Shown here in pieces: positions 50,536-59,608 of a stretch of 64,000 nucleotides of DNA. Made by a program: the position numbers and the translations under genes. The stretch's first letter is position 1. Each line of letters starts with the position of its first letter. The notes beneath the pieces are model-generated. The model saw nothing but the letters and a program-made list of their open reading frames with translations. It ran no database searches and was not told where the DNA came from. The DNA is from Palsa-504 sp963753195 (GTDB lineage: Bacteria > Actinomycetota > Actinomycetes > Streptosporangiales > Streptosporangiaceae). The stretch is taken from positions 62,001 to 126,000 of the forward strand of contig CAVWBH010000007.1 in assembly GCA_963753195.1 (NCBI GenBank), given 5' to 3'.

Positions 50536-51506
50536 CGGACCCCGATGAGCCCGCGGATCCGGTCCAGGGTTTCCATCACGGAAATCGTCTCCTCAGCGGG
50601 CAGCACGTCGCTGGAGAGCTGGCCGCGGCGCACGAGTTCTTCCATCTCGCGGGCCTGGAACTGCATGCCGCGGCCCGTGATCTGCGGCCGTTCGTGGCTC
50701 TCCACCAGGTCGTTGGCGCTGTCGTAGACACGGAAGCGGGCCGGGGTGTACCAGACCGCGTCGATCTCGATCCGGCCCCGCGGCCCGGTCACCGTGGCCG
50801 TGTTGGGTCCGCGCATGGTGCTCGCGCACTGGAAGGTGGCGATGGCCCCGGCCGGGTAGGACAGTATCGCCGCCACGTGCCCGTCGACGCCGGTCGGGGT
50901 GAGCGTCGCCGCGGCCTGCACCGACTGCGGCGGGCCGAACAGGTCAGAGGCGAACGAGACGGGATAGACGCCGAGATCCAGCAGGGCGCCCCCGCCGAGC
51001 TCGGGCGCGTTGAGGCGGTGAGCCGGGTCGGCGGGCAGCAGTTGGCTGTGGTCGGCGTGCATCGAGCGCACCGGCCCGAGGACGCCGCCGGTGATGATCT
51101 CCCGGATCCGCACCATGTGCGGGAGCCAGCGTGTCCACATGGCCTCGAGGACCACCAGCGAATTCGCCCGGGCCAGCTCGATCAGGTCCACGGCCTGCGC
51201 CGCGTTGATGGTGAAGGGCTTCTCCACCAGCACGTGCTTGCCGGACCGCAGCGCCTGGGCCGTGTTGGCGTGATGCAGGGTGTGCGGCGTGGCCACGTAG
51301 ACGATGTCCACGTTGGCGTCCTCGGCCAGCGCCTCGTAACTCGGGTGCGCGGCCGGCAGCCCGAACTCGCGGGCGAACGCGTCCGCCGTGGCCTGAGCGC
51401 GCGAACCGACCGCCGTCACCGCGTGCCCGTCTAGCAGCAGGTCGCGCGCGAAGGCGCGCGCGATGCCGCCGGTGCCTACTATTCCCCAGCGAGGTTTATC
51501 GTCCAT
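50469..51506 (-). CDS. Gfo/Idh/MocA-family oxidoreductase
   Basis: 345 residues. Rossmann motif WGIVGTGGIARAFARDLLLD (about 4-23), EKPFTINAAQAVDLIELARA with the conserved EKP, and a C-terminal alpha-beta domain with GGGALLDLGVYPVSFASDLF. NAD(P)-dependent sugar or cyclitol dehydrogenase; trans-dihydrodiol dehydrogenase-like enzymes also fit. The C-terminus is extended by PGEPGEPGEE, encoded opposite the TPR gene's repeat. Starts 15 nt after the hydrolase stop on the same strand, so probably co-transcribed. Confidence 0.9.
   Translation of the reverse strand: MDDKPRWGIVGTGGIARAFARDLLLDGHAVTAVGSRAQATADAFAREFGLPAAHPSYEALAEDANVDIVYVATPHTLHHANTAQALRSGKHVLVEKPFTINAAQAVDLIELARANSLVVLEAMWTRWLPHMVRIREIITGGVLGPVRSMHADHSQLLPADPAHRLNAPELGGGALLDLGVYPVSFASDLFGPPQSVQAAATLTPTGVDGHVAAILSYPAGAIATFQCASTMRGPNTATVTGPRGRIEIDAVWYTPARFRVYDSANDLVESHERPQITGRGMQFQAREMEELVRRGQLSSDVLPAEETISVMETLDRIRGLIGVRYPGEPGEPGEEAGPGSTSSRA
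50505..50531. repeat. 9-bp tandem repeat (TTCTCCCGG x3) in a convergent overlap
   Basis: Three exact units encode SPG repeats in the TPR protein and PGE repeats in the oppositely transcribed oxidoreductase, extending both C-termini. Confidence 0.85.
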
Positions 51507-51521
51507 GGGCTGTTCGGTAGG

Positions 51522-53288
51522 TTACTCGCCGGACTGGTCGGCGAGCGCGTGGCGCACCGCGAGCTCGACATCTTCCTCGAGCAGGAAACGCGCCCCGGCC
51601 AGCTGCCGGGCGGCCGCACGAAGTTCCTGCTCGCCGGGTGCGGCTGGTGCGGCTGATGCGGGGCGCGCGGGCAGGCGGCTGCCGACCATGTCGTAGAGCA
51701 CATCGGGCAGGCCGTCGACGTGACGGCGCGGGTTCCAGCCGGTATAGGCCGCGACCCCGGCCTGCACCGCGGGCAGGCGGATCCCCGCGACCTCGTTGCC
51801 GCACGCGTCCACCGCGGAGACCAGCGCGATGCGCGGCTGGCCCAGCTCAAGCGGCCACTGCACGCGATCCGGGTCGATCTGCGGCGTGTACGGCAGGTCG
51901 TCGACGCCGGGCCGCGCGGCGTCGGGGAACGCCTCGAGCACCGACGCGCGGCTCACGGCGGTTCCGTCGGCCTGCCGCGGGACCGCGCTCGGCGCGGGCT
52001 CAACCCCGTCGACGACCCACCGCTCGAGCTGCACGAACAAGGCGCGCACGACCAGGGACGGGTCGAGGTTGTGCGGCGGGTTGCCGACCGGGAACATCCG
52101 CTTCACCTCGCCCGCCGGCCCGATGTGATCGGTGCCGCTGATCAGGTAACTGCGCGCGTCGGGATCTTCGGGCAGGTCGGCCCCGGTGACCGGATCCTGG
52201 TGCACCAGCGCGCCGTCGCCGCGCCAGTACTCCCACGAGCTGTTGGTCAGGACGACCTTCGGCACCCCGCCGAGCTCACGCTGCCGCGCGAGCAGCGAAG
52301 CCGTGTCGTGCGGAGGCCCGTACTCGGGCATCAGCGGGTGGAGCAGGCCGGGCTGGGCGTAGCGGCGGTTGAATTCGCCGCGGCGGGCGCTGGCGATCTC
52401 GGGCAGCACCCCGTCGAAGACCTGGTGGCCCTGCTCGTCGACGTTGAGTCCCTCGTAGAGGAATTCGCGGAGTATCCGGCCGGTCTGCGACACCCCGCTG
52501 GCGAAGACGAAGTCGTGGTCACCGCGCAGGTGCGAGCCGAAGTCCCGCAGCGCGAGCAGGCCCGCCCCCGTGACCGGCGCGAACGAGGAGCGGTAGATCA
52601 GCTCGTACCAGTGGAACGGCTGGAAGCCGCCGTCGAGCGCGATCGAGGTGGGCGAGGTGAAGCGCCACTGCGACCGCGGGATCAGCCGGGACGGGCCCAT
52701 ATGCGCCGACCGCACCCGCAGCGCCGCCTCGGGGTCGTCCAGCCTGCTGGCCGGGTAGGAGGTGAACGCGAAGGCCGGCATCGCGCCGCCCAGCGACGGC
52801 ATCATGTCGCCGACCGGGTGCTCCTGCGACGGGGCGTCGACACGGAAGTCGCTGCGCAGCCAGCCGGGCTCGACATCGGCGACGGGCGCGTCGAGTCCGA
52901 CGAAGCCCGTGTCGCGAGGCACATCCCACTGCCAGCCGGGCAGCGCGATGGTCCACCCTCGGTCGAGTAGGAAGCCGTCGCCGGGCGACGGCGGGGTCCG
53001 CACGCCGGTCGGCCCGATCCCCGAGCCGCTGTAGGGCAGGCGGACCATCCCGCGATTCGGCACGGACAAGATCGCCCGGCCGTTCGCGCCGTCGGCGGGG
53101 CGGAGCAGGACGACGTCGCCGCTGAAGCGCACCTTGCCGTCGTGGTCGCGCGGCGCCAGGCCGAGATCCGCGATGCGCGCGTTGGCGGGGGCATCCGGGT
53201 CGACCGCGTAGTGGGCTACCGCGGAGATCCAGTCATACTTGTAGTTCTCGATCGGCTCCGCGATGCGGATCTCCAGTGATTCGAGCAT
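51522..53288 (-). CDS. Alpha/beta-hydrolase-domain protein (Abhydrolase_10 type)
   Basis: 588 residues. N-terminal beta-rich part (VLLRPADGANGRAILSVPNR), WTIALPGWQWDVPRD, nucleophile elbow FVFASGVSQTGRILREFLYE (about 270), and LISGTDHIGPAGEVKRMF carrying a possible catalytic His. No signal peptide. Large proteins of this kind occur in actinomycete catabolic clusters; some act on cyclic esters, but the substrate is unknown. The ATG has GGGAGAA upstream. Upstream of the Gfo/Idh gene on the same strand with 15 nt between them. Confidence 0.83.
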   Translation of the reverse strand: MLESLEIRIAEPIENYKYDWISAVAHYAVDPDAPANARIADLGLAPRDHDGKVRFSGDVVLLRPADGANGRAILSVPNRGMVRLPYSGSGIGPTGVRTPPSPGDGFLLDRGWTIALPGWQWDVPRDTGFVGLDAPVADVEPGWLRSDFRVDAPSQEHPVGDMMPSLGGAMPAFAFTSYPASRLDDPEAALRVRSAHMGPSRLIPRSQWRFTSPTSIALDGGFQPFHWYELIYRSSFAPVTGAGLLALRDFGSHLRGDHDFVFASGVSQTGRILREFLYEGLNVDEQGHQVFDGVLPEIASARRGEFNRRYAQPGLLHPLMPEYGPPHDTASLLARQRELGGVPKVVLTNSSWEYWRGDGALVHQDPVTGADLPEDPDARSYLISGTDHIGPAGEVKRMFPVGNPPHNLDPSLVVRALFVQLERWVVDGVEPAPSAVPRQADGTAVSRASVLEAFPDAARPGVDDLPYTPQIDPDRVQWPLELGQPRIALVSAVDACGNEVAGIRLPAVQAGVAAYTGWNPRRHVDGLPDVLYDMVGSRLPARPASAAPAAPGEQELRAAARQLAGARFLLEEDVELAVRHALADQSGE

Positions 53289-53594
53289 CGTGTTCTCCCG
53301 GTCCCAGCGGCGTGTGCGCTGATCTCATGCTCGGCTCGTGGGGGGTTTTCGGCAAGGGATCGTGTGGAGGGTGCGTCCTTGTTTTTTTGCCGTGGCGGCC
53401 GGGTTGTCCTGGAGGTCTCGGGGGCGCCTCGTTGGGTGCCGGCGGGGCGGCGGCTGGGCTCCGGCGGGGCGGCGACGGGGCACCGAAATCTATCAAAAAC
53501 AGATTCGTAAATATAGTCTTTCGCAGCATTGTCATGATAAAATGATAGCTGACGGGGTGAATCCAGCTCTTTCCTTCCGAACGGAGCGTGGCGC
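53289..53594. other. Divergent intergenic region with an AT-rich promoter zone
   Basis: Between the hydrolase (-) and DUF222-HNH (+) genes. The first 190 bp are GC-rich with repeated GGCGGGGCGGC-like words; 53485-53560 is strikingly AT-rich (ATCTATCAAAAACAG, AAATATAGTC, ATGATAAAATGATAG). GATAAAATG at about 53535 is a plausible -10. No gene is supported here. Confidence 0.5.
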
Positions 53595-55436
53595 ATGCTC
53601 CCGGACCCATTCACCGGCCCAGGCGGTGACAGCGGCGAACCCGGCGACGGCCAGGAACCCGGCGGCTACCCGCCGCCCGAGTGGCCCGAGGCTGACCTGC
53701 CCGGCATCGGGGATCCCGGAGCTGTCTATCCGGATGCCGGGTCGCAGGGCTTGTTCTTGTCCGTGCCGGCCGGGTCCTTTGACGCGGACCGGTTCGCGCA
53801 GGCTGGGCCGGCGGCGGAGATGCCGCCGGACCCGCTGCTGGCCACCATCATCGACGCGGTCACCGGCCCGGACGGGCCCGGAGCAGGCACGCTGTCCGAT
53901 GACCAGCTGATCGGGGTCATCGCCGCGGTCCGGCGGCTGGAATCCCGGGTCGCGTGGTACGCGCTGACCGCGGTCGCGCAGTTCGCCGCCCGCTGGGGCG
54001 CCGAGGTCGCCGGGGCGGAGTTCGCCGCCGATCAGCTGGCGTGTGAGCTGCACCTGACGTCCCGGTCCGCGGGGGTGCAGCTGGACTACGCGACCTCGGT
54101 GGCGGCGCGGCTGCCGCGGTGCCTGGCCGCGCTGTACGCCGGCTCGCTGCACCCGGTGCACCTGCGGATCATCGAGGAGGAAACCCAGATCCTGTCCGCC
54201 GCCGACGCGGCCACCGCGGACGCGGCGCTGGCCGGGACGGCGGGGGCGCTGACGTTCGGGAAACTGCGCTCCGCGGCGCACCGCATGGTCCTGAAACTGG
54301 ACCCTGAGGCGGCGGCCCGGCAGAAGGAGGCCGGGCGGCGGAACGCGTACGTGCAGACGTTCCGGGAGCCCTCCGGGAACGCCGGGATGATCGCCCGGGA
54401 ACTGCCCTGCGATGAGGTGCTCGCCTCCTGGCAGCACGTCGAGCAGCGGGCGCTGGACCTGCGTGCCGCCGGGATCCCCGGCACCCTGGAAGAGCTCCGC
54501 GTCCGCGCTTACCTGGATCTGCTGCAGGAACGTCACACCGGCCTCGCCGCGCCCGCCCCCGGCCCGGCTGGGACGCCGGCCACGGCCGGCCCCGATGACA
54601 TCGGCCCGGACGGAAACGACGGCGGCCCGGGTGGCAGCGGTCCAGGCCGCGGTCCCGGTGGCCGCGGTCCCGCGGGCGGCCCGGGCGGCCGCGGCTCCGG
54701 CGGTCAGCCCGGCGCGGATGCCGGGCCGAGCCTGGCCGCGCTGATCAACATCACCGTACCGTGGTCCGCGCTGACCGGCCAGTCCGCCACCCCGGCCGAG
54801 GTCGGCGGGTACGGCACCGTCGACGCGGCCGACGCCCGGGACCTGGCCGCAGCAGCGGCCCGCGACCCCCGCACCCGGTGGTGCGTCACCGCGCTGCACC
54901 CCGACGGCACCGCCGCCGCCCACGGCTGCGCACCCGGCCGCCACCCCCCGCCCGGCACCAGCATCCCCACCGCACCCCACGGCCCCGTCCCAGGCCCCGC
55001 CCCAGGCGGCACTCCCGGACCCGGACCCGGGCCCGACCCGGGGCCGGACCCGCCGCCTAGCGGCTGGCCGCAGGACTGGATCAGCGGGCTGCGCATCACC
55101 ATGACCCCGATCAGCCGCGGCAGCTGCGATCACCGTCGCGCTGAGACCGGTTACCGGCCCAGCCGTAAGCTCCGGCACATTGTCCGCGCCCGCAACGCCC
55201 GGTGCACCGCACCCGGCTGCGGCCGGCCCGCGGCCCGCTGCGACGTGGACCACACCATCGCCTGGGACCAGGGCGGGCTGACCTGCGAATGCGACCTCGC
55301 CCCGTTGTGCCGGCACCATCACAGGTGTAAGCAGGCCGAAGGGTGGCGGCTGGAGCAACCCGAACCGGGCGTCATGATCTGGCGTACTCCAGCGGGCCGC
55401 GTTTACGTCACCGGGCCGAGCCAGTATCCGGTCTAG
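53595..55436 (+). CDS. DUF222/HNH endonuclease domain protein (13E12 family)
   Basis: 613 residues. The DUF222 region (about 85-300) contains LESRVAWYALTAVAQFAARW, FAADQLACELHLTSRSAGVQ and GKLRSAAHRMVLKLDPEAAA. A low-complexity Gly/Pro linker follows (about 315-365 and 440-490). The C-terminal HNH has RARNARCTAPGCGRPAARCD, VDHTIAWDQGGLTCECDLAP and LCRHHHRCKQAEGW: two CxxC-like zinc pairs, DVDH and HHH catalytic residues, all intact. The family is multicopy in actinobacterial genomes and thought to be mobile, but I see no flanking repeats. The ATG has GGAG 9 nt upstream. Confidence 0.93.
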   Translation: MLPDPFTGPGGDSGEPGDGQEPGGYPPPEWPEADLPGIGDPGAVYPDAGSQGLFLSVPAGSFDADRFAQAGPAAEMPPDPLLATIIDAVTGPDGPGAGTLSDDQLIGVIAAVRRLESRVAWYALTAVAQFAARWGAEVAGAEFAADQLACELHLTSRSAGVQLDYATSVAARLPRCLAALYAGSLHPVHLRIIEEETQILSAADAATADAALAGTAGALTFGKLRSAAHRMVLKLDPEAAARQKEAGRRNAYVQTFREPSGNAGMIARELPCDEVLASWQHVEQRALDLRAAGIPGTLEELRVRAYLDLLQERHTGLAAPAPGPAGTPATAGPDDIGPDGNDGGPGGSGPGRGPGGRGPAGGPGGRGSGGQPGADAGPSLAALINITVPWSALTGQSATPAEVGGYGTVDAADARDLAAAAARDPRTRWCVTALHPDGTAAAHGCAPGRHPPPGTSIPTAPHGPVPGPAPGGTPGPGPGPDPGPDPPPSGWPQDWISGLRITMTPISRGSCDHRRAETGYRPSRKLRHIVRARNARCTAPGCGRPAARCDVDHTIAWDQGGLTCECDLAPLCRHHHRCKQAEGWRLEQPEPGVMIWRTPAGRVYVTGPSQYPV

Positions 55437-55463
55437 CCTTCGCGCCCGAGGCAGCCTGTCGGG

Positions 55464-56327
55464 TTATGCGCCGATCTTCAGGACGCGGCGCGCGTTCTGC
55501 GACAGGAACTTCGGCCACACCTCGTCCTTGAACGGGACGTGCGGCATGTCGGAGAAAATGCGCTCCAGGGTCAGGCCGAAGGGGAAATAGCCGGCGTAGA
55601 TGATCTTGTCGGCACCCCGTGTGTTGGCGTAGTTGATGATCTCCTGCGGGTAGTGCTTGGGCGCGAACGCGGAGGTCGAGTAGTACAGGTTCGGCCACTT
55701 GAGCATGAGCTTCATGGCTAGCTGCTCCCACGGCTCGCAGCCGTGCCGGGTGACGAAGACCAGCTCGGGGAAGTCGTACATGACGACGTCGATCCGGGCG
55801 ACCTCCTGCGGCGCGAACTTCAGCCTCGGCCCGGGCACCCCGGCACAGCAGAAGATCGGGATATCCAGGTCCACGCAGGTCTGGTAGACCGGGTACATCT
55901 TCGGATCGTCGATCGCCACTTGCGGGAACGTCCCGGCCGGGAACGCGCCGACCGCCTTGATGCCGAATTCCTCGTACTCCCGCCGCAGCTGGCGCACCGT
56001 GCCGGTGACGTCGTTCGGGTCATCGATGCTGCCCGAGGCCACGAAGCGGTCGGGGTGCCGCTTGAGCGCCTCCCGCGACGTATCGTCGCCGACCCCGATC
56101 ATGCCGATCTCGATGCCGAAGCGGTCCATCTCGTGCAGCGTGACCGAGACGGGGTCGGCGGTGGGCAGGTCCTTGGGGGCTTCCTTGAACATGTACTCGA
56201 CGGGAAATTCCATTTCCTGCGAGGAGCGGTCTTTGGTCTGCTGGCGGATGAAGTCGTACTGCCCGAACCCCTCGTGCGGGAACCCGATCAGCGTGTCAAC
56301 AATCGGTATTCCGGACGGCATGCCCAT
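55464..56327 (-). CDS. Amidohydrolase-2-family protein
   Basis: 287 residues, TIM-barrel metal-dependent hydrolase or decarboxylase: IPIVDTLIGFPHEGFGQYDF, GIEIGMIGVGDDTSREALKR, GIKAVGAFPAGTFPQVAIDD, VFVTRHGCEPWEQLAMKLML, DKIIYAGYFPFGLTLERIFS. The usual HxH near the N-terminus reads VDTLIG and the usual D in the last motif (GSDxP) reads AGYFPFG, so key metal ligands are replaced. Members include ACMSD-type decarboxylases; this one belongs to a diverged branch. I chose the ATG at 56325-56327, with AGGGG upstream. Confidence 0.82.
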   Translation of the reverse strand: MGMPSGIPIVDTLIGFPHEGFGQYDFIRQQTKDRSSQEMEFPVEYMFKEAPKDLPTADPVSVTLHEMDRFGIEIGMIGVGDDTSREALKRHPDRFVASGSIDDPNDVTGTVRQLRREYEEFGIKAVGAFPAGTFPQVAIDDPKMYPVYQTCVDLDIPIFCCAGVPGPRLKFAPQEVARIDVVMYDFPELVFVTRHGCEPWEQLAMKLMLKWPNLYYSTSAFAPKHYPQEIINYANTRGADKIIYAGYFPFGLTLERIFSDMPHVPFKDEVWPKFLSQNARRVLKIGA

Positions 56328-56444
56328 GGCTACCCCTCGCCTCATCGCTGGCTACGGTGACACTATGGAACCAGGTTCGAATCTCGTCAAGGGGCGGCCT
56401 GGATCGTCCGGCTAATTCCGCAGCGAGTGGCCGCGGACCTGGTG

Positions 56445-57803
56445 TCACGGCCCGCTTACGGCGGTGGCCTCGGCCTCGGCCTCGGCCAGCTCCTGCCGGG
56501 CGGTCTGCCGCCGGGCCGAGCCGGCCAGCAGGAACCGGCTGGCGACGGCGGCGGCTGACAGGACGAGGATCAGCGTGACCATCGGCGTCGCGTCGTGCGT
56601 GCCGCCGAGGCCGGCCAGCGGCGCGATGAGCGCGGCCATGCCGAACTGGAAGGCACCGAGGACCGCGGCGGCCGAGCCGGCGGAGTGCGGGTAGCGGTGC
56701 ATGGCCAGGGCGGCGGCGTTCGGGCCGACGAATCCGAACCCGAACATGACCACCCACAGCGCCGGTATGACCCCGTCCAGGGCCACGGCGCGGGTCTGGA
56801 CCACGAAGAACAGGATGGCGCCGCCCACGACCATGGTGGTGAGGCCCGCGGTCAGCAGGCGCGAGGCGCCGAAGCGCCCGGCCAGCTTGCCGCTCACCTG
56901 CGCGCCGATGATCAGGCCGCAGGCGTTCAGGGCGAAGACCAGCCCATAGTCAAGCGGGGACAGCCCGTAGACGTTCTGCAGGACGAACGACGACCCGGCG
57001 ATGTAGGCGAACGTGGCGCCCATGCCGAGGCCGCAGGCCAGCACGTAGCCGAGGAACACGCGGTCGCGGGTCACGCCGGCCATCGTCCCGAGCGTGGACA
57101 CGATGCTGCCGGTCAGCCGCTTGTCGGGCGGCAGGGTCTCCGGCACCCGCCACCAGGCCGAAAAGAGCAGCAGCACGCCGAACAGCGCGAGGACGACGAA
57201 CACGCCGCGCCAGTCCGTGAAGGCCAGGATCCAGCTGCCGATCTGCGGCGCGAACACCGGGCCGACGCCGGTGGCCAGCATGAGGGTGGCGAAGAACCGG
57301 GCCAGGGCCACGCCGGAGTGCAGGTCCCGGACGATGGACCGCGCGATCACGATGCCCGCCGCCCCGCCCATGCCCTGGATCAGGCGGAAGACGATCAGGA
57401 AGTAGATGTTCGGGGCGACCGCGCAGGCCAGGGAGGAGAAGACGAAGGACGCCAGCCCGATCAGCAGCGGCAGGCGGCGGCCCAGCCGGTCGCTGACCGG
57501 GCCGATCAGGAGCTGGCCGGCGGCGATGCCGATCAGGCACGCGGTGAGGGTGAGCTGCACCTCCGACGCGCTGGCGTGCAGGTCGCGGTTGATCTGCGGC
57601 AAGGCCGGGAGGTACATGTCGATGCACAGCGGGCCGAAGATCGACATGGTGCCGATGAGGGCCACCTGGCGCCAGCCGGTGGGCATGACCCGGGTGCGGC
57701 CCCGGCCGGTGGGCATGACCCGGGTGCGGGCCCGGCCACGCGCAGGACCCGGCGCGAGTTCCTCGGCCGTGCTGCCCTGTTCCCGAACGGACGGTGGTAT
57801 CAC
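56445..57803 (-). CDS. Bcr/CflA-family MFS multidrug exporter (copy 1)
   Basis: 452 residues, 12 membrane segments. Typical DHA1 Bcr/CflA features: FGPLCIDMYLPALPQINRDL, SASEVQLTLTACLIGIAAGQ, motif A GPVSDRLGRRLPLL, and RLIQGMGGAAGIVIARSIVR. Exports drugs such as bicyclomycin or chloramphenicol, or sulfonamides. The start GTG (57801-57803) overlaps the stop of copy 2 (GTGA). Its N-terminus contains a 30-bp in-frame duplication (RTRVMPTGRG, RTRVMPTGWR) that copy 2 lacks. Clear tandem duplicate of copy 2. Confidence 0.92.
   Translation of the reverse strand: MIPPSVREQGSTAEELAPGPARGRARTRVMPTGRGRTRVMPTGWRQVALIGTMSIFGPLCIDMYLPALPQINRDLHASASEVQLTLTACLIGIAAGQLLIGPVSDRLGRRLPLLIGLASFVFSSLACAVAPNIYFLIVFRLIQGMGGAAGIVIARSIVRDLHSGVALARFFATLMLATGVGPVFAPQIGSWILAFTDWRGVFVVLALFGVLLLFSAWWRVPETLPPDKRLTGSIVSTLGTMAGVTRDRVFLGYVLACGLGMGATFAYIAGSSFVLQNVYGLSPLDYGLVFALNACGLIIGAQVSGKLAGRFGASRLLTAGLTTMVVGGAILFFVVQTRAVALDGVIPALWVVMFGFGFVGPNAAALAMHRYPHSAGSAAAVLGAFQFGMAALIAPLAGLGGTHDATPMVTLILVLSAAAVASRFLLAGSARRQTARQELAEAEAEATAVSGP
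57675..57734. repeat. 30-bp tandem duplication in exporter copy 1
   Basis: Units 57675-57704 and 57705-57734 differ at one base. They encode repeated TRVMPTG segments just before the first membrane helix. Confidence 0.9.
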
Positions 57804-59149
57804 TGTCCGCTCACGGCGGCGGCCTCGTCCTGGGCCGCTTGCGCCGCCCGGGTCGCCGTCTGCCGCCGGGCCGGGCCGGCCAACAGCAGCCGGCTGACGA
57901 CGGCGGCGATGGGCATGGCCAGGATCAGCGTGATCATCGGTGTCGCGTCGTGTGTGCCGCCGATGCCGGCCAGCGGCGCGATGAGCGCGGCCATGCCGAA
58001 CTGGAATGAGCCGAGCACGGCCGCGGCCGAGCCGGCCGCGTGCGGGTAGCGCTGCATGCCCAGGGCCGCGGCGTTGGGGCCGACGAACCCGAAGCCGAAC
58101 ATGAACACCCACAGCGAGGGGATGACCCCGGGGATGCCCACGATGCGGGTCGAGACCACGATGAACAGCAGGGCGCCGCCCACGATCATCGTGACGAGCC
58201 CGACCGTCAGCAGGCGGGACGCGCCGAAGCGCGGGACCAGCCGGCCGCTCACCTGGGCGCCGATGATGAGGCCGCAGGCGTTTATGGCGAAGACCAGCCC
58301 GTAGGTCGTCGCGGACAGCCCGTAGATGTTCTGCAGTACGAACGATGACCCCGCGATGTAGGCGAACGTGCCGCCCGCGGCGAGGCCGCAGGCCAGCACG
58401 TAGCCGAGGAACACCCGGTCGCGGGTCACCATGACCATCGTCTTGAGCGTGGACCCGACGCTGCCGGTCTGCCGGTTGCCCGGCGCCAGGGTCTCAGGCA
58501 CCCGCCACCACGCCGAGAGCACCAGGAGCACGCCGAATACGGCGAGCAGGACAAATATGCCGCGCCAGATGGTGAAGGCCAGGACCCAGCTGCCGATCTG
58601 CGGCGCCAGGATCGGACCGACGCCGACGGCCAGCATGAGGGTGGCGAAGAACCGGGCCAGGGCGGCCCCGGAATACAGGTCGCGGACGATGGAGCGCGCG
58701 ATCACGATGCCCGCGGCCCCGCCCAGGCCCTGAATCAGGCGGAAGGCGATCAGGAAGTAGATGTTCGGGGCGACCGCGCAGGCCAGCGACGCGACGGTGA
58801 AGCCCGCCAGCCCGGCCAGCAGCGGCGGCCGGCGCCCCAGCCGGTCGCTGATCGGGCCGAACAGGAGCTGGCCGGTCGCGATGCCGATCAGGCACGCGGT
58901 GAGGCTGAGCTGCACCGCCGACGCGCTGGCGTGCAGGTCGCGGTTGATCTCCGGCAGCGCCGGCAGGTACATGTCGATGCACAGCGGGCCGACGATCGTG
59001 ATGGAACCGATCAGGGCCACCTGGCGCCACCCGGTGGGCATGGCCCGGACGCGGCCCCGGCCGGGCGCACGGCCCGGCTCGAGCTCCTCAGCGGTGACGC
59101 CCGGGCCGCCGGTGACGAACCCGGCCAGGGGTTCCGCGATGCCTCCCAC
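57800..59149 (-). CDS. Bcr/CflA-family MFS multidrug exporter (copy 2)
   Basis: About 449 residues, closely similar to copy 1 over its whole length: MPTGWRQVALIGSITIVGPL, CIDMYLPALPEINRDLHASA, motif A GPISDRLGRRPPLL, RLIQGLGGAAGIVIARSIVR, FGFGFVGPNAAALGMQRYPH. The frame stays open to 59563, but that part has no exporter character. I place the start at the GTG at 59147-59149, which gives a leader of the same length as copy 1; the TTG at 59215 is an alternative and neither has a good ribosome site. First gene of the pair, translationally coupled to copy 1. Confidence 0.85.
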   Translation of the reverse strand: MGGIAEPLAGFVTGGPGVTAEELEPGRAPGRGRVRAMPTGWRQVALIGSITIVGPLCIDMYLPALPEINRDLHASASAVQLSLTACLIGIATGQLLFGPISDRLGRRPPLLAGLAGFTVASLACAVAPNIYFLIAFRLIQGLGGAAGIVIARSIVRDLYSGAALARFFATLMLAVGVGPILAPQIGSWVLAFTIWRGIFVLLAVFGVLLVLSAWWRVPETLAPGNRQTGSVGSTLKTMVMVTRDRVFLGYVLACGLAAGGTFAYIAGSSFVLQNIYGLSATTYGLVFAINACGLIIGAQVSGRLVPRFGASRLLTVGLVTMIVGGALLFIVVSTRIVGIPGVIPSLWVFMFGFGFVGPNAAALGMQRYPHAAGSAAAVLGSFQFGMAALIAPLAGIGGTHDATPMITLILAMPIAAVVSRLLLAGPARRQTATRAAQAAQDEAAAVSGQ

Positions 59150-59608
59150 GGCCGCAGCCTGAGCCAGCGCTGGTGTCTCGTGGGTCTCGACCGCGTCGTC
59201 CTCTAGCGCGCTCAACGGCGGAATCCGGGGCGGCCGGCGGCCGCCAGCCCGGCAGGCTTCCTCCGGGTCCAGCACGGTCGTCGGGCATGCGCAAACGCGG
59301 GAGGTCTGTTGTTCACCTACAGCACAACACGCTGAGCGCGCTGACATTCCCGGCGGGCCGCCGCGAGAAAGCCGGAACGGCTGTGCTTGGGTGATAGAAG
59401 TGAAAGAAGTTGCGACTGGCTCCAGCGGTCCCGGCAGCCCGCCGCCGGCCGGTGAGCGCCGCCGCGACGGCAGGCGCCCGCTGATAGCTGGTTCTCGGCC
59501 CGGCCGGGCGATCGCAATCTGGGCAGGGACATTAGCAACCGTTCGCCCTATAATCCGTTTCATACCGGGCTAGGCGGCCGCCGATGAGGACGGCGCGAGA
59601 GGAGCACC
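59150..59608. other. Divergent intergenic region
   Basis: Between the exporter pair (-) and the dehydratase pair (+). It holds the dehydratase promoter (59526-59554). TGTTGT and ACAACA arms 11 nt apart at about 59306-59328 could be an operator for the exporter pair. No gene is supported. Confidence 0.45.
59526..59554 (+). promoter_or_regulatory. Promoter of the dehydratase pair
   Basis: GGGACA (59526-59531), exactly 17 nt, then the perfect -10 TATAAT (59549-59554), 55 bp before the GTG at 59609. Confidence 0.65.

Noticed and set aside
53595..55436. DUF222-HNH gene as an insertion element or intron
   Set aside because: No terminal repeats, target duplication or interrupted flanking gene is visible, so I leave it as a stand-alone gene.
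56364..56400. tRNA-like T-arm GGTTCGAATC
   Set aside because: The flanking bases do not form a T-stem, and no acceptor, D or anticodon arms can be drawn around it.
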